64,000 bases of DNA from Phycisphaerae bacterium. GTDB taxonomy: Bacteria > Planctomycetota > Phycisphaerae > UBA1845 > Fen-1342. Both the position numbers and the translations under genes were made by a program. Positions within the stretch are counted from its first letter, which is position 1; each line of letters begins with the position of its first letter. The DNA is taken from assembly GCA_022072445.1 (NCBI GenBank), contig JAJVHV010000001.1, positions 124,001 to 188,000 on the forward strand. Reading direction: 5' to 3'. Shown here piece by piece: positions 43,483 through 53,187 of this stretch. A model generated the notes under the pieces. It was given only the letters and a program-made list of their open reading frames with translations, was not told where the DNA came from and made no database searches.

Positions 43483-45144
43483 ATGAGTGCCAACGCCCTG
43501 ATGTGTGCCGTGTTTGCCTGCCTGCCCTATGCCAACGCTCCTCAGGAGTCGCAGGAGACGCGGAAGCGCTTCGATCCGTCTTTCCATCGCGAGCAGCCCA
43601 ACGACCCGCCCGCCCAGGTCGAACCCGACCGCGCCGCCGGCGGCGGGCCGCGCAGCATCTTCACGCGCGGACCCTGGCGCAGCATTCAGGTGAACGTGAA
43701 CGCCTCGCATGCGAACATTGTCGGCGACGCGGCGAATGAGCCGTCGATCGCGGTCGATCCGACCAACCCCAACCGCATGGTGATCGGCTGGCGGCAGTTC
43801 GACAGCATCTCGTCGGACTTTCGCGAGGCGGGCAGGGCGTACAGCACCAACCGTGGCGAAACCTGGACCTTTCCGGGCGTGCTGGAGAACGGCGTGTTCC
43901 GCAGCGACCCGGTGCTGCGGGCTGACGCGACCGGCAAGTTCTACTACAACAGCCTGAAGTCGAACTTTTTGTGCGACGTCTTCGTCTCGACCGATGGCGG
44001 CGTGACCTGGCCCAGCAAGTTCGCCGCCTTCGGCGGCGACAAGCAGTGGATGGCGATCGACACCAGCGGCAGCGTCGGCCAAGGCTTCATCTACGAATCG
44101 TGGAGCACGGCGGCCGGGTGCTGCGGCAGCAACATTTTCAGCCGCTCGACCAACGGGGCCGTCTCATGGCTGACGCCCATCGGCCTGCCTTCATCGCCGG
44201 TCTGGGGCACACCCTCGGTCGGTCCCGACGGCGAGCTCTACATCCCGGGTGTCGACAGCCCCCCGCTCTTCCCCGTCGTCAAGTCGACCAACGCCAAGAA
44301 CGGCGGCACACCCAGCTTCAGCCTGGTCGCCCAGGTCGATCTCGGTGGCGACATCGTTTTTGGAGAAACTCCCAATCCCGAAGGGCTGATGGGCCAGGTC
44401 TGGCTGGACGTCGACCGCTCGGACGGCCCCTCGCACGGCTACGTTTATCTGCTCTGCACGATCGACCGGCCCGGCAGCGACCCCGCCGACATCATGATTG
44501 CCCGCAGCACCAATGGCGGCACAAGCTGGAGCGCACCGCTCCGTATCAACGAATCGAGCGGCAACACCTGGCAGTGGTTTGGCACGCTGGGGGTCGCCCC
44601 GAACGGCCGTCTGGACGTGGTCTGGCTCGACACACGTGCCAGCCCGTCGAACTCGCGCTTCTGCGAGCTGTACTACGCCTATTCGCTCGATCGCGCGGTG
44701 ACCTGGTCCAAAAACCTGGTCGCCAGCCCGCAATTCAACAGCACAGTCGGCTGGCCGCAGCAGATGAAGATGGGAGACTACTACGACATCGCGTCCGAAA
44801 ACGCGGCGGCCAACGTCGCCTACGCCGCCACTCACAACGGAGAGCAGGACGTGTATTACATCCGGCTCGGCGACTGCGACGACAACGGCGTGCACGACGG
44901 CGAGGAGATCGCCAGCGGTGCCGGCACCGATTTCAATCACAACGGCATACTCGACCGCTGCGACGGCCTTGGCGACATGAACTGCGACGGCTCGATCAAC
45001 GGCTTCGACATCGACGAATTCGTCGCGGCGCTGACCGACCCCGGCAGCTACACGGGCTGCGACATCACACGCGGCGACATCAACGGCGACGGCTCGATCA
45101 ACGGTTTCGACATCGACCAGTTTGTCGCCATCCTGGGCGGTTGA
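43483..45144 (+). CDS. Exported sialidase-like/BNR protein with dockerin end
   Basis: 553 residues from ATG 43483. A weak signal peptide (ALMCAVFACLPYANA) is followed by a propeller with repeats such as PSIAVDPTNPNRMVIGW, STNRGETWTFPG, VSTDGGVTWPSKF, RSTNGAVSWLTPI, RSTNGGTSWSAPL and SLDRAVTWSKNL, all Asp-box-like. It ends with calcium-binding motifs DCDDNGVHDGEEIA, DFNHNGILDRCDG, DMNCDGSINGFDIDEFVAAL and DINGDGSINGFDIDQFVAIL, then GG. Sialidase catalytic residues are not evident, so binding is as likely as hydrolysis. The gene is divergent from gltX with about 106 bases between starts. Confidence 0.85.
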   Translation: MSANALMCAVFACLPYANAPQESQETRKRFDPSFHREQPNDPPAQVEPDRAAGGGPRSIFTRGPWRSIQVNVNASHANIVGDAANEPSIAVDPTNPNRMVIGWRQFDSISSDFREAGRAYSTNRGETWTFPGVLENGVFRSDPVLRADATGKFYYNSLKSNFLCDVFVSTDGGVTWPSKFAAFGGDKQWMAIDTSGSVGQGFIYESWSTAAGCCGSNIFSRSTNGAVSWLTPIGLPSSPVWGTPSVGPDGELYIPGVDSPPLFPVVKSTNAKNGGTPSFSLVAQVDLGGDIVFGETPNPEGLMGQVWLDVDRSDGPSHGYVYLLCTIDRPGSDPADIMIARSTNGGTSWSAPLRINESSGNTWQWFGTLGVAPNGRLDVVWLDTRASPSNSRFCELYYAYSLDRAVTWSKNLVASPQFNSTVGWPQQMKMGDYYDIASENAAANVAYAATHNGEQDVYYIRLGDCDDNGVHDGEEIASGAGTDFNHNGILDRCDGLGDMNCDGSINGFDIDEFVAALTDPGSYTGCDITRGDINGDGSINGFDIDQFVAILGG

Positions 45145-45225
45145 TCGACGGGCCGTGTCCGCCAGAGCCGCGCCCGGCAGCAAGCGGCGTCCAGCGGCAT
45201 CGCCCCGTCGCGCGTCGCGCCCTCT

Positions 45226-45298
45226 GTAGGGTGCGTCCCTCGACGCACCACACAACCTGCGTCCCTAGGCGGTGCGGTGCATCAGGGATGCACCCTAC
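45226..45298. repeat. 73-bp element with 15-bp terminal inverted repeats
   Basis: GTAGGGTGCGTCCCT at 45226-45240 faces AGGGATGCACCCTAC at 45284-45298; the arms match at 14 of 15 positions. The interior contains further short inverted pieces (CGACGCACC, GGTGCGGTGC). The size and termini resemble REP or small MITE-like elements. It lies between two converging genes and could also end transcription in both directions. No transposase is present. Confidence 0.8.
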
Positions 45299-45376
45299 GC
45301 AACTTCGGCGCGCGCGGCGCATAGCGCAGCGCACCAGCCACTTGCTCATCGGCGCCGGTCGTCCCCGGTTCTTCGT

Positions 45377-47104
45377 TCAACTCTTCCGCTTCCTCTCCAC
45401 AAACGCCCGCACATCCTTCACCCCGCCCGTGTTGAGCACGTCGCCGCGGCGCAGCCACGCCCGCCGCGCCGTCGTGATGCCGAACGGCATCTGATCGAGC
45501 TGGTCGGTCGAGTGTGCATCCGTGTCGATGCAAATCGTCACGCCCAGGTCGCGCGCCAGCCGCGCGTGCTGGTCCTTCAGATCCAGCCGCATCTCCGACG
45601 CGTTGATCTCCAGCGCCGTCCCCGTCCTGGCTGCCTCACGCGCCACCGCCTCCACGTCGAGCGGCATCGGCTCGCGGCGGTTGATCAGCCGGCCGGTCGG
45701 GTGTGCGATCAGGTTCACGTACGGATTGCGGATCGCCCCCAGCGTCCGACGCGTGTTCGCCTCGACGTCGCTGCTCATGCCGGCGTGCACCGAGGCGATG
45801 ACGAAATCCAGCTCCGCCAGAACGTCGTCGGGATAATCCATGCGCCCCTCGGCGAGGATGTCGACCTCCGAGCCGGCCAGAATCGTGATGCCCTTGATCT
45901 TCTTGTCCGCCGCCCGGATCGCGGCGACGTGTTCGCGCAGCCGCTCGACCTTCAGCCCGTTGGCGATGACGCTGCTCTGCGAGTGGTCGGTGATGCACAC
46001 GTACTTGTAGCCGCGCTCCTTGGCGGCCGCCGCCATCTCCTCGATCGTCGCGTGGCCGTCGCTGGCGACCGTGTGCATGTGCAGGTCGCCCTGAATGTCC
46101 TCCAGCGCCAGCAAGTCGGCCGGCGTCTCGCGCAGCTCGAACTCGCCGCGATCCTCGCGCAGCTCCGGCGGAATCCACGGCAGGCCCAGCGCCGCGTAAA
46201 TCTCCTCCTCGCTGCGCGACGCGATGACGCGCTCGCCTTCCGTCAATCCGTACTCATTCAGGCTCCAGCCGCGCTTCACCGCCATCTCGCGCAGCCGGAC
46301 GTTGTGCTCCTTGCTGCCGGTGAAATACTGCCACGCCGCCCCGAACGACTCGGCCGGCAGGACCCGCAGATCGACCTGAATGCTGCGGTCCTCGCGATAC
46401 GCGATCAGCACCGAGCCGCGCGTGTCGCCGCTGGCCATGACGCGCTGCACGCCCGACAGCTGGCAGAATGCCTCGACGATCCGTGGCCCGTCGTCGGCGA
46501 TGCACAGCAGGTCGAGATCGCCCACCGTCTCACGCCCGCGCCGCAGCGAGCCGGCGTGCTCCACCCGCTGCACGCCCGGCAGCTTGGCCAGCGTGCGGCG
46601 GATGACCTCGCCGATCTCCCACGCCGTCCCAAGCCGCGTCCGGCCCGCAGCGCTCTCGAGAAACGCGATGCCGGCCCTAAGCTGCGAGACGCTCTTCTCG
46701 CCGAAGCCCTTCAACCCCTCCAGCTTGCCGCTCTCGACCGCCGCCTTCAGCTCGGGCAGCGACGTGACGCCGCACTGCTTCCAGAGCAGCGCGACTTTCT
46801 TGGGCCCCATGTGCGGGATTTCGAGCAGCTTCAGCAGCGTCTCGGGCACCTCGCGCCGCAGCTCTTCGCGGAAGTTCAGCCGCCCGGTCGTCAGCAGCTC
46901 GCTCAGCTTCTCAGCGGTCGCCTTGCCCACGCCCGGTAGCTTGGCCAGCTCTCCGCGGGCGGCGACGTCGTTGATGTCGCCCGCCAGGTCTTCGACCGTC
47001 CGCGCCACCTTGCGATACGCGTTGACGCGAAACGAGTCTTCCCCCTGGATCTCCAGGATGTCGGCGATCTCCTCGAAAACGCGGGCGACTTCGGCGTTGT
47101 TCAT
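45377..47104 (-). CDS. polX: DNA polymerase X family protein with PHP domain
   Basis: 575 residues, the normal bacterial PolX length. The N-terminal helix-hairpin-helix region ([44 protein letters not shown]) binds DNA. The palm carries [19 protein letters not shown] with the metal-binding aspartates and a further one in [10 protein letters not shown]. The C-terminal PHP domain begins [18 protein letters not shown] and continues [10 protein letters not shown], giving 3'-5' exonuclease or phosphoesterase capacity. PolX fills short gaps in DNA repair. It is a single gene, converging on the 73-bp repeat. Confidence 0.96.
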   Translation of the reverse strand: MNNAEVARVFEEIADILEIQGEDSFRVNAYRKVARTVEDLAGDINDVAARGELAKLPGVGKATAEKLSELLTTGRLNFREELRREVPETLLKLLEIPHMGPKKVALLWKQCGVTSLPELKAAVESGKLEGLKGFGEKSVSQLRAGIAFLESAAGRTRLGTAWEIGEVIRRTLAKLPGVQRVEHAGSLRRGRETVGDLDLLCIADDGPRIVEAFCQLSGVQRVMASGDTRGSVLIAYREDRSIQVDLRVLPAESFGAAWQYFTGSKEHNVRLREMAVKRGWSLNEYGLTEGERVIASRSEEEIYAALGLPWIPPELREDRGEFELRETPADLLALEDIQGDLHMHTVASDGHATIEEMAAAAKERGYKYVCITDHSQSSVIANGLKVERLREHVAAIRAADKKIKGITILAGSEVDILAEGRMDYPDDVLAELDFVIASVHAGMSSDVEANTRRTLGAIRNPYVNLIAHPTGRLINRREPMPLDVEAVAREAARTGTALEINASEMRLDLKDQHARLARDLGVTICIDTDAHSTDQLDQMPFGITTARRAWLRRGDVLNTGGVKDVRAFVERKRKS

Positions 47105-47170
47105 GCCGACATCATACGGTCGCCGCCACCCTCTGCGGCATCCCGCGGGACGCGCACAGGGCGCCCGGCA

Positions 47171-48955
47171 CTAGCGCAGGAGCCGCGCGGATAGCCAGAG
47201 GGCCTCGTCGTCCCACGCCCCGTCGCCCCCATCCTCGACGATCAGCTCCAGGCAATCGACGCCGCCCAGATCCACTTCGGCCCGCGATTCGCTCCAGTGG
47301 CGGATGATGGGCGAGCGAAAGGCCTCGCGGTTGTCACAGCGGACGACGAAAACGACCGATCCGCCCGCGACCCAATTTTGCAGGGCAAACGCCGTGTCGA
47401 GCCGGGTCCACTTGCCGCCGAGCCGAAAGACGTAGGCCGATTCGGCGTGGGCGTAGAGGCCGCTGTCATGGACGCGCTCGGCCGATTCAAGCGGTGCGGC
47501 TTCGGGCGAGCCGTCGCGTGCCGGGCCGGGTCCGCCGGCGCCGGCGGATTCCCAGGCGAGCGAGGCGAGCCACGCCTCGCGCACGTCGCTCGGCAGTTCG
47601 GCCGGCTTCGGAAGCGGTGCGTCATCGCGCGTCAGCAGACGATGGACGACGCGGGCCTTGCGAAGCCAGAGATCATCCACGCCGCTGAGCAATTCAATGG
47701 CGGCGTTCAGTTTCGCGACGTCGCGAGAGAGCCGCGCCGGCTCGACGAACCGCTCATATAGGAATTGCCGGTGGAACGCGGCGGGGGATAGGTCGAGCGA
47801 CTCATCGAGTGCGTAGTGGAATGCGATGCTGCTCGCCGCGCCGTTGACATGGCAGCCGCGCAGACGCAGCTCGAATGGTCCGGGCTTCAGTTCGCCAACC
47901 TGAACTTCAAAGCAACCGTCCGCAGCGACAGTCGCGACCCAACTGTGCGCGTCGTAGTCGGCGCCGATGAGCTGCGAGTCGTGATAGGCGATCACGGCGT
48001 AGGGACGGATTTTGCCACGAATCCGGCCGGAAAACACCAGTCGGCCGCCACGCCGGGCGCAGGCGAGATCGTCGAACTGCGCGTCGAGCGGCGTTTCGAG
48101 GTCGATGCTGTCGCGCTTGAAGAGCGGGTGCGACGACAGGATGGTCGCTTCGGAATACGATAGGAAGGCACCCTTGCCGCCGCGAGGTGTCCGCTCGCGG
48201 CCATACTCGTAGTTGCCGTTGCCCATCAGCGCGGCGCCGAGCGCGTGCCTTTCCCGCGGCGTCTCGAGATCGTGCGGCAGGCCGAGCGCGTGGCCCAGCT
48301 CGTGCGCGACGCCGCCCATCTCGGCGACGACGTAGTCGCAAAGCGGCATGCGGCGGCCGTGGGCGTCAAGCTCGGGCTCCAACTTGTCGAGGTTGAGCGA
48401 ATCCTCGAGCGGATGATCGGTGACCCAGGCGGTGCCGCTGACATGATCGCCCAGACCGCCGTAGGTGTATCGGGCGGCGCTGCGGATCTGATTGCCGTCG
48501 ATGGCGAGCAGGTTCTGAAAGATGATGAGGTGCGCGCGATCGACGTCGACTCCGCTGGCACGCAATGCGTTTCGGACGTGCTGGTCGCGGACCTCGCCGA
48601 GGTCGATTTCGTCCTCCGGAGCATAGGTCCGCGGGCTGCGGACGACGTGAATAATCAGCCGGCCGCCGGCGTCACGTTGCAGCGGGAAGGTTCTCGGGCC
48701 GAAACCGTTCCGCTCCATTCCGGCACGGTAGAACGACCGCACGTCGGTCACGATGCGGTCGAGACGCTCGCGATAGCCGGGATGCGGTTCGCGGTCGGCG
48801 GGCGTGAAGTAGACAACGTGAACGAACTTGTCGAACGGGCGCGTCGCTGACGTGGCCGGTTGCGAGGTCTGCGCGGCCGACAGCGTGGCGACGACCGGCA
48901 CACTCGCCAGCACCACGGCGCGACGCATCGTTCGGCTCGTCGGCGTCATGCGCAT
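47171..48955 (-). CDS. Exported metzincin-type metalloprotease-like protein
   Basis: 594 residues from ATG 48955, with ATG 48949 as an alternative. The leader TMRRAVVLASVPVVATLSAA is a signal peptide. The motif AHELGHALGLPHD fits HExxHxxGxxHD, giving three zinc histidines and the catalytic glutamate of metzincins, and AALMGNGNYEY about 20 residues on could be the Met-turn. The C-terminal half is beta-rich without recognised domains. It is probably a secreted zinc endopeptidase. It lies next to an M28 peptidase gene on the same strand, 138 bases downstream of it. Confidence 0.8.
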   Translation of the reverse strand: MRMTPTSRTMRRAVVLASVPVVATLSAAQTSQPATSATRPFDKFVHVVYFTPADREPHPGYRERLDRIVTDVRSFYRAGMERNGFGPRTFPLQRDAGGRLIIHVVRSPRTYAPEDEIDLGEVRDQHVRNALRASGVDVDRAHLIIFQNLLAIDGNQIRSAARYTYGGLGDHVSGTAWVTDHPLEDSLNLDKLEPELDAHGRRMPLCDYVVAEMGGVAHELGHALGLPHDLETPRERHALGAALMGNGNYEYGRERTPRGGKGAFLSYSEATILSSHPLFKRDSIDLETPLDAQFDDLACARRGGRLVFSGRIRGKIRPYAVIAYHDSQLIGADYDAHSWVATVAADGCFEVQVGELKPGPFELRLRGCHVNGAASSIAFHYALDESLDLSPAAFHRQFLYERFVEPARLSRDVAKLNAAIELLSGVDDLWLRKARVVHRLLTRDDAPLPKPAELPSDVREAWLASLAWESAGAGGPGPARDGSPEAAPLESAERVHDSGLYAHAESAYVFRLGGKWTRLDTAFALQNWVAGGSVVFVVRCDNREAFRSPIIRHWSESRAEVDLGGVDCLELIVEDGGDGAWDDEALWLSARLLR

Positions 48956-49093
48956 CAGTTTACGCGCGGTGTGCCCGCGCGGCGAGGCACGACGCGGGCG
49001 GGTCGGCGTACCTCTGATCACGTCGTGCTTGGAGATCCCGTGCGCGGACGGCTCCCGCCTACGCGCGAGCAAACGCGAAACCGCGCCGATCGC

Positions 49094-50578
49094 TCACTCG
49101 TCACCGAGGCGTCCAGGCATATCGGCCAGGACAAAGGCCGTCGCGGCCATCAGCGCGACATTCTGCGAGAGATGCCGCGGGTCGATCTTGTCGACCGTGT
49201 CGGCATGCGTGTGGTGGTAGTCGAAGTAGGTGGACGAGTCCACTTCCTGGCCCAGCAGCACGACGCCGAACGGTTTCATGCGGCTGATGTCGGCTGCGGA
49301 GCCACCCGCCTGGGCCTGAAGCGTGACGCCGCGGAATGCGTCGGTCGCGGCGATGACGCGCATCAGCTCGGCGAGCTGGGGCACGGCCCGTTTTTCGCGC
49401 GCCGCATCGTTGATTTCGAAGCGGTAGCCGCGCGGCTCGAACGTGCCGCTGTCGGCTTCGATCGCCGCGACATGCTGCGGCATGGCGTCGAAGTGCTGAA
49501 CCGGATACTGCGAGCCGCCGCGTAGCCCGTTTTCCTCATTCGTCCAGAGCACGACCCGGATGGTGCGCCTCGGGCGCAGGTCGAGGCGTTTCAGCGCGGC
49601 CGCGGCTTCCAGCGCCATGATGCAGCCGCCACCGTCGTCGTGCGCCCCCTGCCCGACGTCCCACGAGTCGAAGTGCCCGCTGATGACGACCACTTCGTCG
49701 GGCAACTCTCGGCCGCGGATTTCGCCAACGGTGTTCGCGGATTCGACGTCGGGCTCGTCGTGCGCCTCCATCTTCAGCGTGATCACCACGCGCACACCCC
49801 GCGCGCAGAGCCGCGCGATCAGCTCGGCGTCCTCGACCGAAACCGCGGCAAAGGGAATCTTCCGCTCAATGTCGCCGTAGCCCGTGGCGCCGGTGTGTGG
49901 CGTGCGAAGCGAGCGGGCCGTGACGGAGCGCGTCAGGGCGGCGACGGCGCCGTATTTGGCGGCCCACTGCGCGCCGGACGAGCGGTAACGCACCGCCTCG
50001 CCGTAGCCCGTGCCGCGCTCGGTAGAGTAGGGCTGCATGGGGTTGTTGAAGAGCACGATTTTGCCGGCGACCGAGTCGCCGACACGCTCGAGTTCGTCCT
50101 TGTCGCGGACGGCGACCACCTGGGCGGTGATGCCCTCCGGCGGCGTTCCGACCGAGCCGCCGAGGCCGAGCATGGCGAGGGGCATTCGGCGGGGTTCGGT
50201 CATTTCGGCCGACTCGTGACCGCGGACCCATTTCGGGACCATGACCTTTTCCGCGCGGACGTTTTCGAGGCCGTCGCGGCGCATCGTTTCCTGCGCCCAG
50301 ACAATCGCCCGGGAGAGATTCTCCGACCCGCTCAGCCGTGGCCCGATGCCGTCGCACAACTCCTGGAGCTTGACGTAGGACTGATTGTCCGCGAGCACCG
50401 CATCCACGATCCGCTTCACGACTTCGGCGTACGACTCCCGGTCAGCGACACCACCCGGCTCGGCAGGCGGGGCCGACGACGGCGATCGCGGCGCGAAACC
50501 CAGCGTCGCGGCGGCGACGCCAAGTGCGAGGGAGAGTGGCAGTACCAGGCCTGACGTGCCGCAACGCCGTCGAAGCAT
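49094..50578 (-). CDS. Exported M28-family aminopeptidase
   Basis: 494 residues from ATG 50578, preceded by GGAGG at eight bases. The signal peptide contains LVLPLSLALGVAAATLG. A protease-associated (PA) insert occupies the middle of the first half (VVAVRDKDELERVGDSVAG). The catalytic domain carries the di-zinc ligands in VISGHFDSWDVGQGAHDDGG, WTNEENGLRGG and the final YHHTHADTVDKIDP. This order is standard for M28 aminopeptidases/carboxypeptidases that release amino acids outside the cytoplasm. Its neighbour is the metzincin-like gene, which together suggests extracellular peptide use. Confidence 0.92.
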   Translation of the reverse strand: MLRRRCGTSGLVLPLSLALGVAAATLGFAPRSPSSAPPAEPGGVADRESYAEVVKRIVDAVLADNQSYVKLQELCDGIGPRLSGSENLSRAIVWAQETMRRDGLENVRAEKVMVPKWVRGHESAEMTEPRRMPLAMLGLGGSVGTPPEGITAQVVAVRDKDELERVGDSVAGKIVLFNNPMQPYSTERGTGYGEAVRYRSSGAQWAAKYGAVAALTRSVTARSLRTPHTGATGYGDIERKIPFAAVSVEDAELIARLCARGVRVVITLKMEAHDEPDVESANTVGEIRGRELPDEVVVISGHFDSWDVGQGAHDDGGGCIMALEAAAALKRLDLRPRRTIRVVLWTNEENGLRGGSQYPVQHFDAMPQHVAAIEADSGTFEPRGYRFEINDAAREKRAVPQLAELMRVIAATDAFRGVTLQAQAGGSAADISRMKPFGVVLLGQEVDSSTYFDYHHTHADTVDKIDPRHLSQNVALMAATAFVLADMPGRLGDE

Positions 50579-50718
50579 CCCAACATCCTCCGTGTGCTGC
50601 GCCGCCGGCATGATACGCCGAATCCGCCACTTCGTACGCTGTCAAGCGGCGAGCTACCGAAATCGGCCGTGTCCGATAGAATTCGTCGCAAGAGAATCTC
50701 CTGGTGAGCGAGGCGTGC

Positions 50719-52032
50719 ATGCGGATCAGCGTCATCGGCAGCGGGTATGTGGGTCTGGTCACCGGAACGTGCCTGGCCGACAGCGGCAATCATGTCACGT
50801 GCGTTGACTCCGACGATCGCAAGGTCGAGTCGCTCTCGCAGGGTCGCAGCCCGATCTACGAGCCCGGCCTCGAGGAGATGATGCGGCTGAATCTCCGCAG
50901 CGGGCGGCTGCGCTTCACGACGGACCTGGCGGGCGCGGTGGCCCACTCGCGCGTGGTGTTCATCGCGGTCGGAACGCCGCCCTTGCCCGACGGTTCGGCC
51001 GACCTGCGGAACGTGGAGAGCGTCGCCGAGGGCATCGGGCGGGCGCTGGCTGGACCAACGGTCGTCGTGACCAAGAGCACCGTGCCGGTCGGAACCGGGG
51101 CGCGCGTCGAGGCGATTATCCGCCAGCTCGCCCGACATTCGTGTCACGTGGTGAGCAATCCGGAGTTCCTCAAGGAAGGGTCGGCGGTCGATGATTTCCT
51201 GCGGCCGGATCGCGTCGTCATCGGCGCCGACGACGCCGAGGCCGCCGAGATCGTGGCCGAACTGTACCGGCCGTTTGTGCTGAACAACAAGCCGATCATC
51301 CGCATGAGCCGGGCCGCCTCGGAGCTGACCAAGTACGCGGCCAACGCCTACCTGGCGACGCGGATCAGCTTCATCAACGAGATCGCCGCCGTGTGCGAAA
51401 AGTTCGACGTCGACGTCGACGAGGTCCGCCGCGGAATCGGCACCGACGCGCGGATCGGGCTTCACTTCCTCTATCCGGGCGTGGGCTATGGCGGGAGCTG
51501 TTTCCCGAAGGACGTGCAGGCGCTCTCGCACGTGGCGCGCAGCGCCGGCGTGCAGTGCGAGATTCTCGACGCAGTGCATCGGCGGAACCAGATTCAGCGC
51601 GAGGCGCTGGTGCAGAAGATCGTGGCGCGGCTGGGTGCCGGCATCCGCGGGGCACGGGTGGCGTTGTGGGGCGTCTCGTTCAAGCCCAAGACCGACGACA
51701 TCCGCGAAGCGCCGGCCGTCACAATCGTGGAGCAACTGCTCGCGGCGGGCGCATCCATCGCCATGCACGACCCGTGCGCGCTGCCGAATGCGCGGGCCCT
51801 GTTCGGACGCCGGGTCGAGTACTCCGACGACGCCTACGCGGCGTTGTCCGGGGCGGCGGCGCTGGTGATCGTGACCGAGTGGAACGAGTTCCGCAGCCCC
51901 GACTTTGAGCGCATCCGCCGCGAAATGCGCCAACCGCTCATCTTCGACGGGCGCAATATTTTCACTTTGTCTCAGATGCGCCGCGAAAAGTTCGAATACC
52001 ATAGTATGGGGCGTCCGAGCGTGACGCCGTGA
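50719..52032 (+). CDS. ugd: UDP-glucose 6-dehydrogenase
   Basis: 437 residues from ATG 50719. The N-terminal NAD-binding motif is RISVIGSGYVGLVTGTCLAD. The catalytic cysteine is in GYGGSCFPKDVQAL and the lysine-containing central domain has TKYAANAYLATRISFINEI. The C-terminal domain has VALWGVSFKPKTDDIREAPA. The enzyme oxidises UDP-glucose to UDP-glucuronate with two NAD+, supplying precursors for surface polysaccharide. It is followed after six bases by the AmrS-like gene. An in-frame GTG at 50704 is less likely since the family starts just before RISVIG. Confidence 0.95.
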   Translation: MRISVIGSGYVGLVTGTCLADSGNHVTCVDSDDRKVESLSQGRSPIYEPGLEEMMRLNLRSGRLRFTTDLAGAVAHSRVVFIAVGTPPLPDGSADLRNVESVAEGIGRALAGPTVVVTKSTVPVGTGARVEAIIRQLARHSCHVVSNPEFLKEGSAVDDFLRPDRVVIGADDAEAAEIVAELYRPFVLNNKPIIRMSRAASELTKYAANAYLATRISFINEIAAVCEKFDVDVDEVRRGIGTDARIGLHFLYPGVGYGGSCFPKDVQALSHVARSAGVQCEILDAVHRRNQIQREALVQKIVARLGAGIRGARVALWGVSFKPKTDDIREAPAVTIVEQLLAAGASIAMHDPCALPNARALFGRRVEYSDDAYAALSGAAALVIVTEWNEFRSPDFERIRREMRQPLIFDGRNIFTLSQMRREKFEYHSMGRPSVTP

Positions 52033-52038
52033 TGTGCC

Positions 52039-53187
52039 ATGCCGGCATCCACTTCGCTGCGTGAATTGCTGAACCAGCACTCGGGGCCCGCCGCGCACGA
52101 GCTGATCGAGCGCTACGCCGACGGCGACGTGCGCTGCTTCGCCTGCGGGCACCGCTGCCTGGTGCGGCCGGGGCGCTTCGGCGTCTGCCGCGTGCGCTTC
52201 AACGACGGCGGCGAGCTGCGCGTGCCGCGCGGTTACGTCGCCGGCATCGCGGTCGATCCGATCGAGAAGAAGCCGTTCTTTCACGCCTATCCGGGCAGCG
52301 AGGCACTCTCGTTCGGCATGCTGGGCTGCGATTTTCATTGCGGCTACTGCCAGAACTGGATTACGAGCCAGGCGCTGCGCGATGAGCGCGCCCAGGCACC
52401 GCCCAGCTTCATCGACGCCGAGCGCATCGTCAGTCTGGCGCTGGAGCACGGCTGCCGCGTGCTGACGAGCACGTACAACGAGCCGCTGATCACCAGCGAA
52501 TGGGCCGTCGAGATCTTCAAGTTGGGCAAGCAATCCGGGCTGGTCGGCTCCTACGTCTCAAACGGCAACGCGACGCCGCAGGTGCTCGAGTTCATCCGGC
52601 CCTATGTCGACCTGTACAAGGTCGATCTCAAGGCGTTCCGCGACCGGACCTATCGCGAGCTGGGCGGCGTGCTGGAAAACACGCTCAACACCATCAAGCT
52701 GCTGAAGCAGATGGACTTCTGGGTCGAAATCGTCACGCTGATCGTCCCCGGCTTGAACGACAGCGATCAGGAGCTGCGCGAGATCGCCGATTTCATCGCC
52801 GGCGTCTCGCCCGAGATTCCGTGGCACGTCACCGCCTTCCATCCCGACTATCGCATGACTGATCCGCCGCGCACCACCGTCGAGACGCTCCTGCGGGCGC
52901 ACGAGCTGGGCCGGCAGGCCGGCCTGCGCTTCGTCTACGCGGGCAATCTGCCCGCGCTCGTCGGCGACCGCGAGAACACGCGCTGTCAGAACTGCGGCGA
53001 GCGCGTCATTCGGCGGCGCGGCTTTGAGGTGCTCGAGAACCGGCTCATGTCGCTGACTGAGCACGGGCCACGGGCGAAGTGCCCGGCCTGTGAGGCCGTC
53101 GTGCCGGGAGTCTGGGGAAACTCGAAGGACGCTCGTCTTTCCGCTGGGGTGGGTGCGCCGCGACGCGTCTCGCTACGGACGCTCTGA
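52039..53187 (+). CDS. AmmeMemoRadiSam-system radical SAM enzyme (AmrS-like)
   Basis: 382 residues. The radical SAM cysteines are in GCDFHCGYCQNW. Preceding them is a cysteine-rich CFACGHRCLVRPGRFGVCRV and RGYVAGIAVDPIEKKPFFHA, both typical of AmrS. The barrel continues LYKVDLKAFRDRTYRELGG and VEIVTLIVPGLNDSDQELRE. The C-terminal tail has two CxxC pairs (CQNCGERV, CPACEA). In many genomes this enzyme forms a three-part system with Memo-like and AMMECR1 proteins; neither gene is in this window. It is tightly linked to ugd (six bases) and its 3' end overlaps the convergent gene by 15 bases. Confidence 0.9.
   Translation: MPASTSLRELLNQHSGPAAHELIERYADGDVRCFACGHRCLVRPGRFGVCRVRFNDGGELRVPRGYVAGIAVDPIEKKPFFHAYPGSEALSFGMLGCDFHCGYCQNWITSQALRDERAQAPPSFIDAERIVSLALEHGCRVLTSTYNEPLITSEWAVEIFKLGKQSGLVGSYVSNGNATPQVLEFIRPYVDLYKVDLKAFRDRTYRELGGVLENTLNTIKLLKQMDFWVEIVTLIVPGLNDSDQELREIADFIAGVSPEIPWHVTAFHPDYRMTDPPRTTVETLLRAHELGRQAGLRFVYAGNLPALVGDRENTRCQNCGERVIRRRGFEVLENRLMSLTEHGPRAKCPACEAVVPGVWGNSKDARLSAGVGAPRRVSLRTL

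Noticed and set aside
42475-44082. Long minus-strand frame overlapping gltX and the sialidase-like gene
   Set aside because: gltX and the dockerin protein have clear family motifs in other frames; this one has none.
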